Of a stretch of DNA of 64,000 nucleotides, positions 1 to 10,465 are shown in pieces. The position numbers were made by a program, and so were the translations under genes. The notes under the pieces are model-generated. The model was not told where the DNA came from. It did not search any database and saw nothing but the letters and a program-made list of their open reading frames with translations. The stretch lies in assembly GCF_016862775.1 (NCBI RefSeq), contig NZ_BONP01000012.1, positions 54,429-118,428 on the forward strand. The letters run 5' to 3'. Position 1 is the first letter of the stretch; every line of letters begins with the position of its first letter. The stretch is from Cellulomonas phragmiteti (GTDB taxonomy: Bacteria > Actinomycetota > Actinomycetes > Actinomycetales > Cellulomonadaceae).

Positions 1-405
1 GGTGGCGAAGGTGGCGCGCCGCAGGTCGCCCGGCCGGACGGCGCCGGCCGTCACCCGCGCCACGGCACGGGCGTCGAGGTCGGGCAGGTCGACGAGCGTG
101 ACGACGACGGCGACGGTGGGGGAGCCCGGTCCCAGGCCGTCCAGCCCGGCCGCGAGCGACGCTCCCAGGCCGCGCTGCCAGCGGGTGGCGACGACGACCT
201 CGGCGCCCGCCGGCACGAGCGGCCGGGCCGCACCGGCGCCCGCTCCCAGGACGACGCGCACCCGGGTGCACCCGCCGCCGGCCAGCGCGTCGTGCGCCAG
301 CCGGAGCCACGGGGCGCCGGCCGGAGTCGCGCACAGCGCCTTGGGCCGGCCCATGCGCGTCCCGGCGCCGGCCGCCAGGACGACCCCGAGCAGGTCCTCA
401 GGCAC
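1..405 (-). CDS. MobA/MocA-like molybdenum cofactor nucleotidyltransferase (partial, 3' end outside window)
   Basis: The visible 135 residues open with the nucleotidyltransferase signature LAAGAGTRMGRPKAL near residue 10 and contain LVDLPDL, the metal-binding segment of MobA-like NTP transferases, near residue 105. Family members attach CMP or GMP to molybdopterin, and the MocA branch serves xanthine dehydrogenase-type enzymes. The GTG start overlaps the stop of the upstream ABC permease by 8 bases, so it is probably translationally coupled. Its position in a locus with xdhC and xdhAB supports a role in making the cofactor for xanthine dehydrogenase. The C-terminus lies beyond position 1, so completeness cannot be judged. 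The family is secure; the CMP versus GMP choice is inferred. Confidence 0.8.
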   Translation of the reverse strand, partial: MPEDLLGVVLAAGAGTRMGRPKALCATPAGAPWLRLAHDALAGGGCTRVRVVLGAGAGAARPLVPAGAEVVVATRWQRGLGASLAAGLDGLGPGSPTVAVVVTLVDLPDLDARAVARVTAGAVRPGDLRRATFAT

Positions 406-1189
406 GCCCTGCCGCCGGGCCGAACCGTGCCAGGACCCACTGCTCGACGAGCTGCGCGAGCGTGTAGAGCACCAGCGAGGCCAGGGTGACCACCACGACG
501 AGCGCCCACACCTTGGTGTTCTGGGCGCGGCCGACGGCCGACACCACGCCGTAGCCGATGCCGCCGCCCGTCGCCAGCCACTCGGCGATGAGCGCGCCCG
601 TGATCGCCCCGGGCACCGAGATCCGGACGGCGGCGAAGACGGACGGCAGCGCCGCGGGCAGCTGCACCAGGCGCAGCACCGTGCGCGGCCCACCACCCAG
701 GACGGTCACCAGATCGCGCATCGGCGCCGACGCCGAGCGCAGGCCCAGCACGATCGTCACGAGCGCGGGGAACAGCACGACGATCCCGCTCATGACGGCG
801 ACCGACGCCACGCCCCGCCCGACGAGCAGGATGATGACCGGCGCGAGGGCGATCAGCGGGACCGACCGGAACAGCATCGCGACGGGCATGATCGTGCCCT
901 CCGCGGTCCGCGACAGCACGATCGCGGCGGCGAGCAGCAGCGCGGCCGTCATCCCGGCGACGAAGCCGATGGACGCGTCGGTCAGCGTCTCGCCGAGCAG
1001 CGCCGCGACCTCGGCGCGGTGCTCGCCCGCGTCCGCGTCGGTCACGAGGTAGGCCCACACCTGCGCCGGCCCCTTGCCGACGTACGGGGAGACGTCGAAC
1101 GCTGCGAGCAGCACCGTCCAGGCCACGAGGACGACGGCGGTCGTCGTGGCCGCGTCGAGCAGCACGCGGCCCACGCGGGCGGCCGTCAC
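398..1189 (-). CDS. ABC transporter permease (SsuC/TauC-type, second of pair)
   Basis: A 263-residue polytopic membrane protein of the BPD_transp_1 family. It carries the cytoplasmic coupling loop seen as DLVTVLGGGPRTVLRLVQLP near residue 150, followed by the A-P-G-A-hydrophobic segment typical of nitrate/sulfonate/pyrimidine importers. The GTG start at 1189 overlaps the stop of the preceding permease as GTGA. It should form a heterodimeric channel with the product of 1186-2046. The substrate cannot be read from the sequence. Location beside guanine deaminase and xanthine dehydrogenase genes, and a shared operator upstream of the operon, suggest a purine or ureide. Confidence 0.85.
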   Translation of the reverse strand: MTAARVGRVLLDAATTTAVVLVAWTVLLAAFDVSPYVGKGPAQVWAYLVTDADAGEHRAEVAALLGETLTDASIGFVAGMTAALLLAAAIVLSRTAEGTIMPVAMLFRSVPLIALAPVIILLVGRGVASVAVMSGIVVLFPALVTIVLGLRSASAPMRDLVTVLGGGPRTVLRLVQLPAALPSVFAAVRISVPGAITGALIAEWLATGGGIGYGVVSAVGRAQNTKVWALVVVVTLASLVLYTLAQLVEQWVLARFGPAAGRA

Positions 1190-2046
1190 GACGCACCCCC
1201 GGCCGGTGCCGCACCCCCGGCGGCCCAGGGCGTGACCAGCCGGGCCAGGGCGGCGAACAGCGCGTACCCGGCGCCGGCGACCACGGCGCACGCCAGCGCG
1301 ATGCCCCACGCCCGCTCGGCGTTCAGCGACTGCCCGGCGTTGACGAGCGCCGGGCCGACCCCGCGGTCGACGCCGCCGATGTACTCGCCGAGGATCGCGC
1401 CGAGCAGCGCCGCGGGCGCCGCGATCTGCAGCGCGCCGATGATGCCCGGCAGGGCCGCGACGAGCCGGACCCGCACGAGCTGCTGCCAGCGGCCCCCGCC
1501 GAAGACGGTGACGACGTCGAGGCTGGCGGGGTCCGCGGAGCGGAAGCCGAGCACGGCCCCGACCACGGTGGTGAAGAAGACCGACAGCGCGGCCAGCACC
1601 ACGGCGGTGCCGGACGGCTCCCCCGACGGCGGTGGGCCGATGACGATGTAGAGGATCGGGGTGATCGCCACCAGCGGCAGGCAGTAGCTGATGACGGCGA
1701 CCTGCATGATGAGGCGCTCGAGCGCCGGGACCAGCAGCACGAGCGACGCGAGCAGCAGTGCCAGGCCGTTGCCGACGAGGAACCCGCGCACGGCCTCCTC
1801 GAGCGTGACCGACATGTTCGCGACGTAGAACCCCAGGCCGTCCGCGGCGAACCCCTGGGCGACGCCCAGCGGGGTCGGCATCGTCGTGCCGGCGAGCACG
1901 GTGGCGGCCGCGAGCCACCACACGGCGACGACCCCCAGGACCCCGCCGGCCCCCGGCGCCCAGCGGCGCGCGAGGCGCAGCACGCCGCGGTGCCGGGGTG
2001 CGGGGGGCGCGGCGCGCGTGCCGGCGTCGTCGGTCACGACGCTCAT
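1186..2046 (-). CDS. ABC transporter permease (SsuC/TauC-type, first of pair)
   Basis: A 286-residue membrane protein of the same family as its downstream neighbour, with an N-terminal basic tail of about 30 residues, then about six hydrophobic segments. The coupling loop reads [19 protein letters not shown] near residue 180. ATG at 2046 overlaps the ATPase stop (ATGA). Two different permeases in tandem imply a heterodimeric translocation pathway, as in some pyrimidine (ThiXYZ-like) and riboflavin-precursor importers. Nothing in the sequence fixes the substrate. Confidence 0.85.
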   Translation of the reverse strand: MSVVTDDAGTRAAPPAPRHRGVLRLARRWAPGAGGVLGVVAVWWLAAATVLAGTTMPTPLGVAQGFAADGLGFYVANMSVTLEEAVRGFLVGNGLALLLASLVLLVPALERLIMQVAVISYCLPLVAITPILYIVIGPPPSGEPSGTAVVLAALSVFFTTVVGAVLGFRSADPASLDVVTVFGGGRWQQLVRVRLVAALPGIIGALQIAAPAALLGAILGEYIGGVDRGVGPALVNAGQSLNAERAWGIALACAVVAGAGYALFAALARLVTPWAAGGAAPAGGAS

Positions 2047-2873
2047 GCGCCCACCGCGTCACCGAAGAGCAGCTCGGACGCGTGGTCGTGCAGCGCGTGG
2101 AACTCCGGGGTGCGCATCATCGCCGGCGTCCGCGGGCGCGGCAGGTCGACGTCGATGACCTCCTTGACCCGACCGGGACGCGGGCTCATCACCGCCACCT
2201 GGTCGGACAAGAAGATCGCCTCGGAGATCCCGTGGGTGACCATGAGGGTCGTCGCGGGCTTCTCCGTCCAGATGCGCAGCAGCTCGAGGTTCAGGCGCTG
2301 GCGCGTCATGTCGTCCAGGGCCCCGAACGGCTCGTCGAGCAGCAGGACCGACGGCTGGACGACCAGCGCCCGGGCGATCGACACGCGCTGCCGCATGCCG
2401 CCCGAGAGCTGCGCGGGCTTGGCCTTCTCGAAGCCCTCGAGGCCGACCAGCCGCACCAGGTCGGCGACGAGCGCGTGGTCCGGCGTGGTGCCGGAGACCT
2501 CGAACGGCAGCCGGATGTTCGCCTCGACGCTGCGCCACGGCAGCAGGGCCGAGTCCTGGAAGGCGATGCCGAGCGCGTGCTCGGCCCGCAGCTCGACGGG
2601 GGTGCGGCCCTCGACGAGCGCCGTGCCCGTCGTCGGCTGCTCGAGCCCGGCGAGGATGCGCAGGATCGTCGACTTGCCGCACCCCGAGGGGCCCAGCAGC
2701 GACAGGAAGCTGCCCTTGTCGGTGTGCAGCGTCGTGTCCTGCAGCGCGGTGACGTGACGGCGGCCGGTGGTGAACGTCTTGCCGAGGCCGTCGAGGCCCA
2801 CGCCGGTGCCCAGCGAGCCACCCCGGCGGGGGGCGGCCTGCGGGGCACCGGCGTCGTGCTGCACGTGCGTCAC
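2043..2873 (-). CDS. ABC transporter ATP-binding protein (SsuB/TauB-type)
   Basis: A 276-residue nucleotide-binding domain with every hallmark intact: Walker [10 protein letters not shown] near residue 60, signature LSGGMRQR near 155, Walker B LLLDEPF near 178 and the H-loop VTHG near 212. It energises import through the two downstream permeases. It starts with GTG ten bases after the stop of the substrate-binding protein gene and overlaps the next permease by four bases, so all five genes of this operon look tightly coupled. The closest families are the nitrate/sulfonate/bicarbonate/HMP importers. Confidence 0.9.
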   Translation of the reverse strand: MTHVQHDAGAPQAAPRRGGSLGTGVGLDGLGKTFTTGRRHVTALQDTTLHTDKGSFLSLLGPSGCGKSTILRILAGLEQPTTGTALVEGRTPVELRAEHALGIAFQDSALLPWRSVEANIRLPFEVSGTTPDHALVADLVRLVGLEGFEKAKPAQLSGGMRQRVSIARALVVQPSVLLLDEPFGALDDMTRQRLNLELLRIWTEKPATTLMVTHGISEAIFLSDQVAVMSPRPGRVKEVIDVDLPRPRTPAMMRTPEFHALHDHASELLFGDAVGA

Positions 2874-2883
2874 GGGCGTCGTG

Positions 2884-3966
2884 TCACTTCGCCAGGTCCG
2901 GCTGCTCCTCGAGCAGCTCGGTCAGCAGGGACAGGTCGAACAGGTCGTCGGCCTCGAGCACGATGCCGGCCGCGGCGAGGGTCGCGAGGTTCTGCGCGAT
3001 GAGGTCGTCGGAGATCGTGAACAGGCCGTTCTCGCGCGTCTCCTCGGTGACGATGAGATCGATCTGGATCGTCGCCTGCTGGATCTCCTTGTCCAGGTCG
3101 AGGTCCAGGTCGGTGCCGTACTCCTCGACGGCCAGGCGCGCACCCTCCTCCGGGTCGGCGACCGCGTCCTTCCAGCCGCGGATCTCCGCCTCGAGGAACG
3201 CCTTCACCTTCTCCGGCTCGTTCTCGATCATCTCCTCGGTGGTGACGACCGACTCGGCGACGAACGGCAGGCCGTTGTCCGCGAACAGCAGGTTGGTCAC
3301 GGCGTGACCGTCGGACTCGACGGTGATCGCCTCGTTGGTGACGTAGGCGAGGAACCCGTCGACCTCGCCGTTGACCAGCGGTGACGGGTCGTACTCGACC
3401 GGCACCTTGGTGACCTCGGCCGGGTCGATCTCGTTGACCGCGAGCAGGGCGTCGAACAGGGCCTCGTTGGGCCCGGCCTGCACGCCGATCCGCTTGCCCT
3501 TGAGGTCCTCGGGCGTGGCGATGTCGCCGCCGTCCGCGAGGGACAGGATCGTGAACGGGTTCTTCTGGAACGTCGTGCCGACGATCTTCAGCGGTGCGTC
3601 CTCCTCCGCGACGACCTGACCGACCGAGATCGCGTTCGACAGGCCGAAGTCGGCGCCGCCGGACAGCACGATCGACTCGGTCGCGCCGGGGCCGGCGTTG
3701 AGCGTCACGGAGCTGAACCCCGCGTCGGCGTAGTAGCCCTTGCTGTCGGCGAAGAACTCGCCCGCGAACTCGGCGTTCTTGATCCACGAGAGCTGGACGG
3801 TGATGGCCCCGAGGTCCGCGGTGTCGGCACCGGTCGCGTCGTCACCTGCCCCGGCGTCGGCGCCCGTGGAGCAGGCGCCCAGGACGAGTGCGAGGGCGGC
3901 GCCGGTGGCGGCGATCCCCGTGAGGCGGGCACGGCGCGTGCGGCGGGGGTGCGGGGGGAGGGACAT
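2884..3966 (-). CDS. NMT1/THI5-like substrate-binding lipoprotein
   Basis: A 360-residue extracytoplasmic binding protein. The N-terminus is arginine-rich, followed by a hydrophobic stretch and the lipobox LVLGAC, so residue C30 or so should be lipidated. The mature part begins with the [15 protein letters not shown] pattern of the NMT1/THI5 (SsuA-like) fold that binds pyrimidine, sulfonate or related small ligands. ATG at 3966 is preferred over upstream starts because a GGAG lies seven bases before it and the signal peptide begins there. It is the first gene of the importer operon. A purine-locus-type operator half-palindrome lies 46 bases upstream (4012-4025), which suggests the ligand is a purine or ureide; thiamine precursor uptake is the main alternative. 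Confidence 0.85.
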   Translation of the reverse strand: MSLPPHPRRTRRARLTGIAATGAALALVLGACSTGADAGAGDDATGADTADLGAITVQLSWIKNAEFAGEFFADSKGYYADAGFSSVTLNAGPGATESIVLSGGADFGLSNAISVGQVVAEEDAPLKIVGTTFQKNPFTILSLADGGDIATPEDLKGKRIGVQAGPNEALFDALLAVNEIDPAEVTKVPVEYDPSPLVNGEVDGFLAYVTNEAITVESDGHAVTNLLFADNGLPFVAESVVTTEEMIENEPEKVKAFLEAEIRGWKDAVADPEEGARLAVEEYGTDLDLDLDKEIQQATIQIDLIVTEETRENGLFTISDDLIAQNLATLAAAGIVLEADDLFDLSLLTELLEEQPDLAK

Positions 3967-4011
3967 CGGCACTCCATCGGGGAACGGGCGCGAGCGGGTC
4001 GCGCGGTGCGT

Positions 4012-4025
4012 GAAACAGGTGTTGC
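4012..4025. promoter_or_regulatory. Predicted operator, weak member of the GAAAC-N4-GTTTC set
   Basis: GAAACAGGTGTTGC lies 46 bases upstream of the importer binding-protein start. Nine of ten arm positions match the consensus GAAAC-N4-GTTTC seen at 4782, 22301 and 25618. It is the weakest of the set because the right arm has G for T. The binding factor is inferred, not shown. Confidence 0.45.
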
Positions 4026-4156
4026 GCGCGGTGACGCTACGGACGCGGCGTGTCGGGGCGTCGCGTGCTCTGTGTCCCGGGCGTAAACGTCGGCCGGGCG
4101 GGGTCACGGTTCGGTCTCGGTCGGGCGTCCAGGAGGCGCTCGCGGTCGTGGAGCGG

Positions 4157-4702
4157 TCAGTAGTCGGTGCGTGCCGTGTGCGTGAGCCACGCGTCGAACG
4201 GGCGCGTGGACTCCGGCAGGCGGAGCTCGTGGACCCGGGTGCGGTCCCACGCGTCGCGGTCCCGGGCGAACAGCTCGTAGAACGCGGAGTCGTCGAAACC
4301 CCCGCGGCTCGCGTCGTGCCGGTCGGCGCTGAACACGACGCGGTCCAGGCGGGCCCACAGGCACGCCGCGAGGCACAGCGGGCACGGCTCGCACGACGTG
4401 TAGAGCGTCATGCCCTCGAGCGCGAACGTCCCCGCCGCGCGGCACGCGGCCCGGATGGCCTGGACCTCGGCGTGCGCGGTGGGGTCGAGGTCGCGCGTCA
4501 CGCGGTTCTGGCCCGTCGCGACCTCGACGCCGCCCGCGACGACGACGGCACCGAACGGCCCCCCGCCCTCGGCGACGTTGGCGGTGGCGAGCTCGACCGC
4601 GCGCCGCAGCCAGCGGGCGTCGGCCGTCTCGTCGGCGGCCGACGGCCCGGTGGGCGGCTCGGTCCGTGCGGCGGCGCCGACGGGGTCCACGACGATCGAC
4701 AT
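4157..4702 (-). CDS. guaD: Guanine deaminase (cytidine deaminase fold)
   Basis: A 181-residue zinc deaminase. HAEVQAI near residue 95 gives the zinc-binding His and the catalytic Glu, and TSCEPCPLC near residue 125 gives the two zinc-binding Cys. The layout matches the small Bacillus-type guanine deaminase (about 156 residues), here with about 25 extra N-terminal residues. It converts guanine to xanthine and ammonia, feeding xanthine dehydrogenase. The gene is divergent from xdhC with a 107-bp shared upstream region that holds a palindromic operator. A related nucleobase or tRNA-adenosine deaminase is possible by fold, but the gene context favours guanine. Confidence 0.85.
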   Translation of the reverse strand: MSIVVDPVGAAARTEPPTGPSAADETADARWLRRAVELATANVAEGGGPFGAVVVAGGVEVATGQNRVTRDLDPTAHAEVQAIRAACRAAGTFALEGMTLYTSCEPCPLCLAACLWARLDRVVFSADRHDASRGGFDDSAFYELFARDRDAWDRTRVHELRLPESTRPFDAWLTHTARTDY

Positions 4703-4781
4703 GGCCGGTCCTCTCGTTGTCCTCGCCGTCGATCGTGCGGCCGCGCTGTTTCGGCACCGTTACCCCCGCGCGCCGGTTCTC

Positions 4782-4795
4782 GAAACAATCATTTC
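4782..4795. promoter_or_regulatory. Predicted purine-regulon operator between guaD and xdhC
   Basis: GAAACAATCATTTC matches nine of ten arm positions of the palindrome GAAAC-N4-GTTTC. It lies 14 bases before the xdhC start and 79 bases before the guaD start, so one site could control both directions. A separate GTTTC half-site lies at 4748-4752. Confidence 0.6.
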
Positions 4796-4809
4796 GTAGC
4801 GTCACCGGC

Positions 4810-5748
4810 ATGCTCGACCAGGCCGGCGAGATCTGCCGCCGCCTCGACGCCGGTCAGCGCGTCGTGGCGGCGACGGTCGTGCGCGTGGTGGGCAGCGCGC
4901 CGCGGGCGGTCGGGTCGTCGTTCGTCGTCGGCTCGGACGGCACCGTGGCCGGCAGCGTCTCGGGCGGGTGCGTGGAGTCCGACCTGGTCGAGCGCTGCCG
5001 CGGGGTGCTCGACGGCGGCCCGGCGCACGTCGTGTCGTACGGGGTCGGCGACGAGCTCGGGGAGCCCGGGCTCACCTGCGGCGGGACGATCACGGTGCTG
5101 GTGCACGACGTGACGGCGCTGCCGGCCGGCGCGCTGCACCAGGTGCGGCGCGCGGCCGAGGGGCTCGACGCGTGCGTGCTGCTCGACGCGCAGGGACGCA
5201 GCTGCACCGACGACCCGCTGGTCACGCTGCGCACGCCGGCCGCGCACCCGCTGCTCGTCGTCGGGGCCGGTGAGCACGCCGTGGCTCTGACGCGCCTGGC
5301 CGCCGGCTGCGGGTTCGCGGTGACCGTGCTCGACCAGCGCCCGTTGTTCGCGACCAAGGAGCGCTTCCCCGACGCGTACGCGGTGGTCCGGGACTGGCCC
5401 GGTCGCTGGTTGGCGGCGCACCCGCTGACGGCGTCGCACGCGGTCGCCGTCCTCACCCACGACCAGCGCGTCGACGTCCCGACCCTCACGGCCGCGCTGG
5501 CCTCACCCGCCCGCTACGTCGGGGCGATGGGGTCGCGCGCCACGCACGCCCGGCGGGTGGCGGCGCTGCGTGCCGCGGGGGTGGGGCCCGAGGCGCTCGC
5601 GCGGCTGCGCTCGCCGATCGGCCTGGACCTGGGCGGCTCGACGCCGCAGGAGGTCGCGCTGTCGGTCCTGGCGGAGGTCGTCATGGCCCGCCACGGCGCC
5701 ACGGGCCGCCCGCTGTCGACGACGACGACCCCGCTGCACCGCGGCTGA
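4810..5748 (+). CDS. xdhC: XdhC-family xanthine dehydrogenase maturation factor
   Basis: A 312-residue protein with both XdhC/CoxI domains: GSAPRAVGSSFVV near residue 30 with SGGCVE near 55, and a C-terminal Rossmann-like half with VVGAGEHA near 155, GAMGSRATHARR near 237 and GLDLGGSTPQEVALS near 277. XdhC proteins bind the molybdenum cofactor, assist its sulfuration and insert it into xanthine dehydrogenase. ATG at 4810 is chosen because the family begins within a few residues of the first domain; an upstream in-frame extension would run across the predicted operator. The structural genes it serves are about 10 kb away (15337-18908). Confidence 0.9.
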   Translation: MLDQAGEICRRLDAGQRVVAATVVRVVGSAPRAVGSSFVVGSDGTVAGSVSGGCVESDLVERCRGVLDGGPAHVVSYGVGDELGEPGLTCGGTITVLVHDVTALPAGALHQVRRAAEGLDACVLLDAQGRSCTDDPLVTLRTPAAHPLLVVGAGEHAVALTRLAAGCGFAVTVLDQRPLFATKERFPDAYAVVRDWPGRWLAAHPLTASHAVAVLTHDQRVDVPTLTAALASPARYVGAMGSRATHARRVAALRAAGVGPEALARLRSPIGLDLGGSTPQEVALSVLAEVVMARHGATGRPLSTTTTPLHRG

Positions 5749-5762
5749 CGCGCGCACCGGCC

Positions 5763-5820
5763 GCGAGACCGGGCTCGGGTCGCTCACCGGGCGGGGTCAG
5801 CGACCTGAGCCCGGTCTCGC
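5763..5820. terminator. Bidirectional terminator between xdhC and the GNAT gene
   Basis: A 22-base arm (5763-5784) is repeated in inverse at 5799-5820 with a single mismatch that would form G-U in RNA, around a 14-base loop. It lies between two convergent stop codons, so it can end both transcripts. No clear U-tract follows, as is usual in such GC-rich genomes. Confidence 0.75.
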
Positions 5821-5848
5821 GTCGGCGTCGTCCCGCCGGCGGACACCG

Positions 5849-6358
5849 TCACGGGGCGGTGGACGTGACAGGGCGGGAGCGCCAGACGAGGTCGAGGGCC
5901 GGGTCGCCCGACGGGCTCGGGTCGACCCGGACCACGGTGAAGCCCTCGCGCTCGTAGAAGGCGGCCGCGCGGGTGTTGGCCGCGACGTGCTCGACGTGCA
6001 GCGTGCGCGCGCCGTCGGGCAGGTGGCGGGTCAGCGCGTCGAGCAGCCGTGGACCCAGCCCGTGGCCGCGCAGCGCGGGGTCGACGTAGAGCTTGTAGAC
6101 GACGTGGTCGTCCCCGGACCGGCCGAGCTGGGCGACGCCGACGCACGCGCCACCGTCGTCGGCCACGACGACGGAGCCCTTCTCGACCGCGTCGGCGACG
6201 TATGCCGGGTGCCACCAGGCGCGCACCTGCGCGTCGGCGGCCTGCACCCCGATGAGGGGCGCGTAGTGCGCGCGGACGTGCGCCTCGCCGAATTCGCAGA
6301 TCCCGGCGACGTCCTCGGGGCACGCGTCGCGGACGACCGGGTGAGGTGCGGCCTGCAT
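5849..6358 (-). CDS. GNAT-family N-acetyltransferase
   Basis: A 169-residue single-domain acetyltransferase. Motif A, which holds the acetyl-CoA pyrophosphate loop, is seen as [18 protein letters not shown] near residues 92-110. Motif B follows with [13 protein letters not shown] near 128-140. The substrate is unknown; proteins of this layout acetylate small amines, antibiotics or protein N-termini. It stands alone between two hairpins, convergent with xdhC and running in the same direction as the catalase gene upstream of it. Confidence 0.85.
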   Translation of the reverse strand: MQAAPHPVVRDACPEDVAGICEFGEAHVRAHYAPLIGVQAADAQVRAWWHPAYVADAVEKGSVVVADDGGACVGVAQLGRSGDDHVVYKLYVDPALRGHGLGPRLLDALTRHLPDGARTLHVEHVAANTRAAAFYEREGFTVVRVDPSPSGDPALDLVWRSRPVTSTAP

Positions 6359-6405
6359 GCCCGCCAGCCTGGCAGACCCCGCGGCCGGTGCGCCTGCCGG
6401 GCACG

Positions 6406-6437
6406 GCCCGGGCCCGACCTGGTGGCCGGGCCCGGGC
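6406..6437. terminator. Hairpin terminator after the catalase gene
   Basis: GCCCGGGCCCG (6406-6416) pairs perfectly with CGGGCCCGGGC (6427-6437) around a 10-base loop, starting six bases past the catalase stop codon on the minus strand. Confidence 0.7.
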
Positions 6438-6442
6438 GGGCG

Positions 6443-8647
<2,205 letters not shown>

Positions 8648-8811
8648 GGGACGCTCCTGGGGATCGGGGGTCGGCCACCCGGGAGGGGCGGCCGTCACGA
8701 TCCACTATCGAAGAGTCATGGGTGGTCCGCACTCCGAGCGGGTCGGTCGGGTGCGCCTCGGCGACGAGCCTGCTGCGCCGACGGGGCCACGGCGGTCACG
8801 GTGACGTCCTC

Positions 8812-8836
8812 ACCGTCCGCCCACGGTGGCGACGGT
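8812..8836. terminator. Possible hairpin at the end of hipA
   Basis: ACCGTCCGCCCAC and GTGGCGACGGT (8812-8836) form an imperfect stem right at the hipA stop codon on the minus strand. The pairing needs two bulged bases, so this is a weak call. Confidence 0.3.
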
Positions 8837-10068
8837 CACACGGATGCGTCGGCCAGGACGCGAGCCGCGCGAGCGGCGATCTGCTCGGCCACGTCGTCGG
8901 TGTCGAGACCCACGGCTGCGCAGTGCGGGAGCGCCTCGCGCACGGCTGTCGTCACGCGCTCCACGACCTCGAGCACGGCGGGCTCGCGCATGCCCCAGTG
9001 TGCGGCCTCGCGGACGAGGTGGGCGCCCGTGAGGTGTCGTAGCCGGGGCTGGCCGTCGAGCGCGAGCCCGAAGTGCTGGTAGGCGGGGTTGAGCAGGTAG
9101 ACCGGAGCCACGTCGTACAGCGGGGCCATCGCGCAGCCGGCTGCGTCGCCGAGAGTCAGCGAGTAGTTCTTCGCGTGCGCGTCGCCGTTGCCCACGACGA
9201 GGTTGAACGTGACCTGGGCGAGAAGACCGGTGAGGAGGGCGTCGGGATCGGTGGCCTCGGCCGCGGCGACGGCGGCGAGCGACTCCAGCCGCGACGGCCG
9301 CGCGCTCGAGGACTCGTACTTGTCACGCGCGGCGACGCCCAGAGCCTGCGCCATGTCCTCCTGGTGGACGCGGGCCCCGCCCCGGCGGTCGAAGCGCTCG
9401 ACGACGATCGCCGTCCGGCCGTCGAACTCCGCCAGCTCGGCCGTGGCAGCCGGGAGCCCTGCGGTGCGCGCCAGGCGCAACGTCCACTCCTCCCACCGCA
9501 CGAGGTCCGGCACCGCGACGTCCGTGACGGGCTCGGGCTTGACGATGTGCGTGGACATCGCACCGTCCGCGGGCCAGGCCCACCCGTCGTCCGTGCGGGT
9601 GAGCAGCACCTTCGCCTGGACGCCGCCCAGCGACGCGCTGACGGTCTCGCCGTCCGGCGGGTCGAGCGTGGGCAGGCGGGAGACGAGCACGGCGACCGCG
9701 TCGTCGGTCAGGGGGACCAGTCGCCCCGGGCCGAGGGGGCGGTCGTCGGCCGTCAGCTGGACGGCGCCGGCGCACTCCCGTCCCAGGGCACCGAGCAGCG
9801 TGAAGGTGTCACCGGGCCGCACACCGTGCTCGCGTTCCAGTGCCGAGCGCACGCTGCTCTCCGGCAGCAGGTTGTCGAGGAAGCGTTCGAGCTGAGGACC
9901 CTGCACCCGGCGGTCCGTGACGGGCAGCGACAGGGAGAGCGGACGTGCGCCGATACCGTGACGGGCGACCGCGTCGTCGTCGAACCGGAGGCGTAACCGC
10001 CCGTTGCGCAGCCGCTGCACCTCGCCGAGGCGGACGCCGTGCAGCCAGACGACGAGCCGGTCGTTCAC
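8836..10068 (-). CDS. hipA: HipA-family serine/threonine kinase toxin
   Basis: A 410-residue protein with the N-terminal HipA_N domain (WLHGVRLGEVQR near residue 7) and the kinase core. The ATP-binding loop is SLGGVQAKVLL near residue 150, the catalytic segment NGDAHAKNYSL near 298 and the metal-binding motif PLYDVAP near 320, all intact, so an active kinase is predicted. HipA toxins phosphorylate aminoacyl-tRNA synthetases and cause growth arrest or persistence. GTG at 10068 overlaps the hipB stop (GTGA), the usual antitoxin-first order. Which synthetase is hit cannot be told from sequence. Confidence 0.9.
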   Translation of the reverse strand: MNDRLVVWLHGVRLGEVQRLRNGRLRLRFDDDAVARHGIGARPLSLSLPVTDRRVQGPQLERFLDNLLPESSVRSALEREHGVRPGDTFTLLGALGRECAGAVQLTADDRPLGPGRLVPLTDDAVAVLVSRLPTLDPPDGETVSASLGGVQAKVLLTRTDDGWAWPADGAMSTHIVKPEPVTDVAVPDLVRWEEWTLRLARTAGLPAATAELAEFDGRTAIVVERFDRRGGARVHQEDMAQALGVAARDKYESSSARPSRLESLAAVAAAEATDPDALLTGLLAQVTFNLVVGNGDAHAKNYSLTLGDAAGCAMAPLYDVAPVYLLNPAYQHFGLALDGQPRLRHLTGAHLVREAAHWGMREPAVLEVVERVTTAVREALPHCAAVGLDTDDVAEQIAARAARVLADASV

Positions 10069-10337
10069 GAGACGCTGACCTGCGCACCGCGAGGCACGAC
10101 GACGACCTCGTAACCGCACCGGGCGAGAGCATCGAGAACGGTCCCGGCGGAGACGGCCTGTCCACGCTCGAGGCGTGAGAGCGTCGGTCGCGAGGACCCG
10201 ATCATGTCGGCGAGCTGGTCCTGGGTGAGCCCGCGGACCTCCCGGGCGCCGCGCACCGCGTCCCCGAGGGCAGGCAGCGACCGGGCGCGGTACCACCTGA
10301 CGCGCATCGGATCTGATGCATGGGGGGTGTTGGACAT
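10065..10337 (-). CDS. hipB: HipB-like antitoxin, HTH_3 (XRE) repressor
   Basis: A 90-residue protein whose residues 25-75 form a helix-turn-helix of the Cro/C1 type (LTQDQLADMIGSSRPTLSRL). A C-terminal tail reads YEVVVVPRG. It should neutralise HipA and repress the operon. Two starts are possible: ATG at 10337 (MSNTP) and ATG at 10307 (MRVRW). Neither has a clear ribosome binding site, so a leaderless transcript is plausible. A copy of the repeated GATGCAT motif lies between the two starts, which argues for the shorter form, but the longer one is annotated here. Confidence 0.85.
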   Translation of the reverse strand: MSNTPHASDPMRVRWYRARSLPALGDAVRGAREVRGLTQDQLADMIGSSRPTLSRLERGQAVSAGTVLDALARCGYEVVVVPRGAQVSVS

Positions 10338-10397
10338 GGCTGAATCGTATCTGATGCATGCCCGGGGAACGGAGTGATGCGTCAGAAGTGATGCATG
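10311..10397. promoter_or_regulatory. Four TGATGCAT repeats, likely HipB operators
   Basis: ATCTGATGCATG occurs at 10311-10322 and again at 10349-10360. GAGTGATGCGTC lies at 10372-10383 and AAGTGATGCATG at 10386-10397. All four share TGATGC in the same orientation, with start-to-start steps of 38, 23 and 14 bases. They cover the region between hipB and the recombinase gene. HipB-type antitoxins bind several operators in their own promoter, so this is their natural reading. Confidence 0.65.
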
Positions 10398-10444
10398 AAT
10401 GGAGCGGGCGAGTGGCGTAAGGAGCGACCGGTGTGACGTTACCC

Positions 10445-10454
10445 ACTAGTCGCT
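10445..10454. other. Putative left attachment-site core
   Basis: ACTAGTCGCT is one of two identical 10-bp copies. This copy is part of a 13-bp inverted repeat ACTAGTCGCTAGT (10445-10457). It lies 11 bases before the recombinase start, where serine integrases commonly have their attachment site. Confidence 0.6.
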
Positions 10455-10465
10455 AGTGTGCCCAC

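Noticed and set aside
2..1651. Long plus-strand open frame of about 550 codons
   Set aside because: It is antisense to the MobA-like gene and two permeases whose motifs are clear. Its translation is low-complexity Arg/Pro/Ala/His text with no domain, a by-product of high GC.
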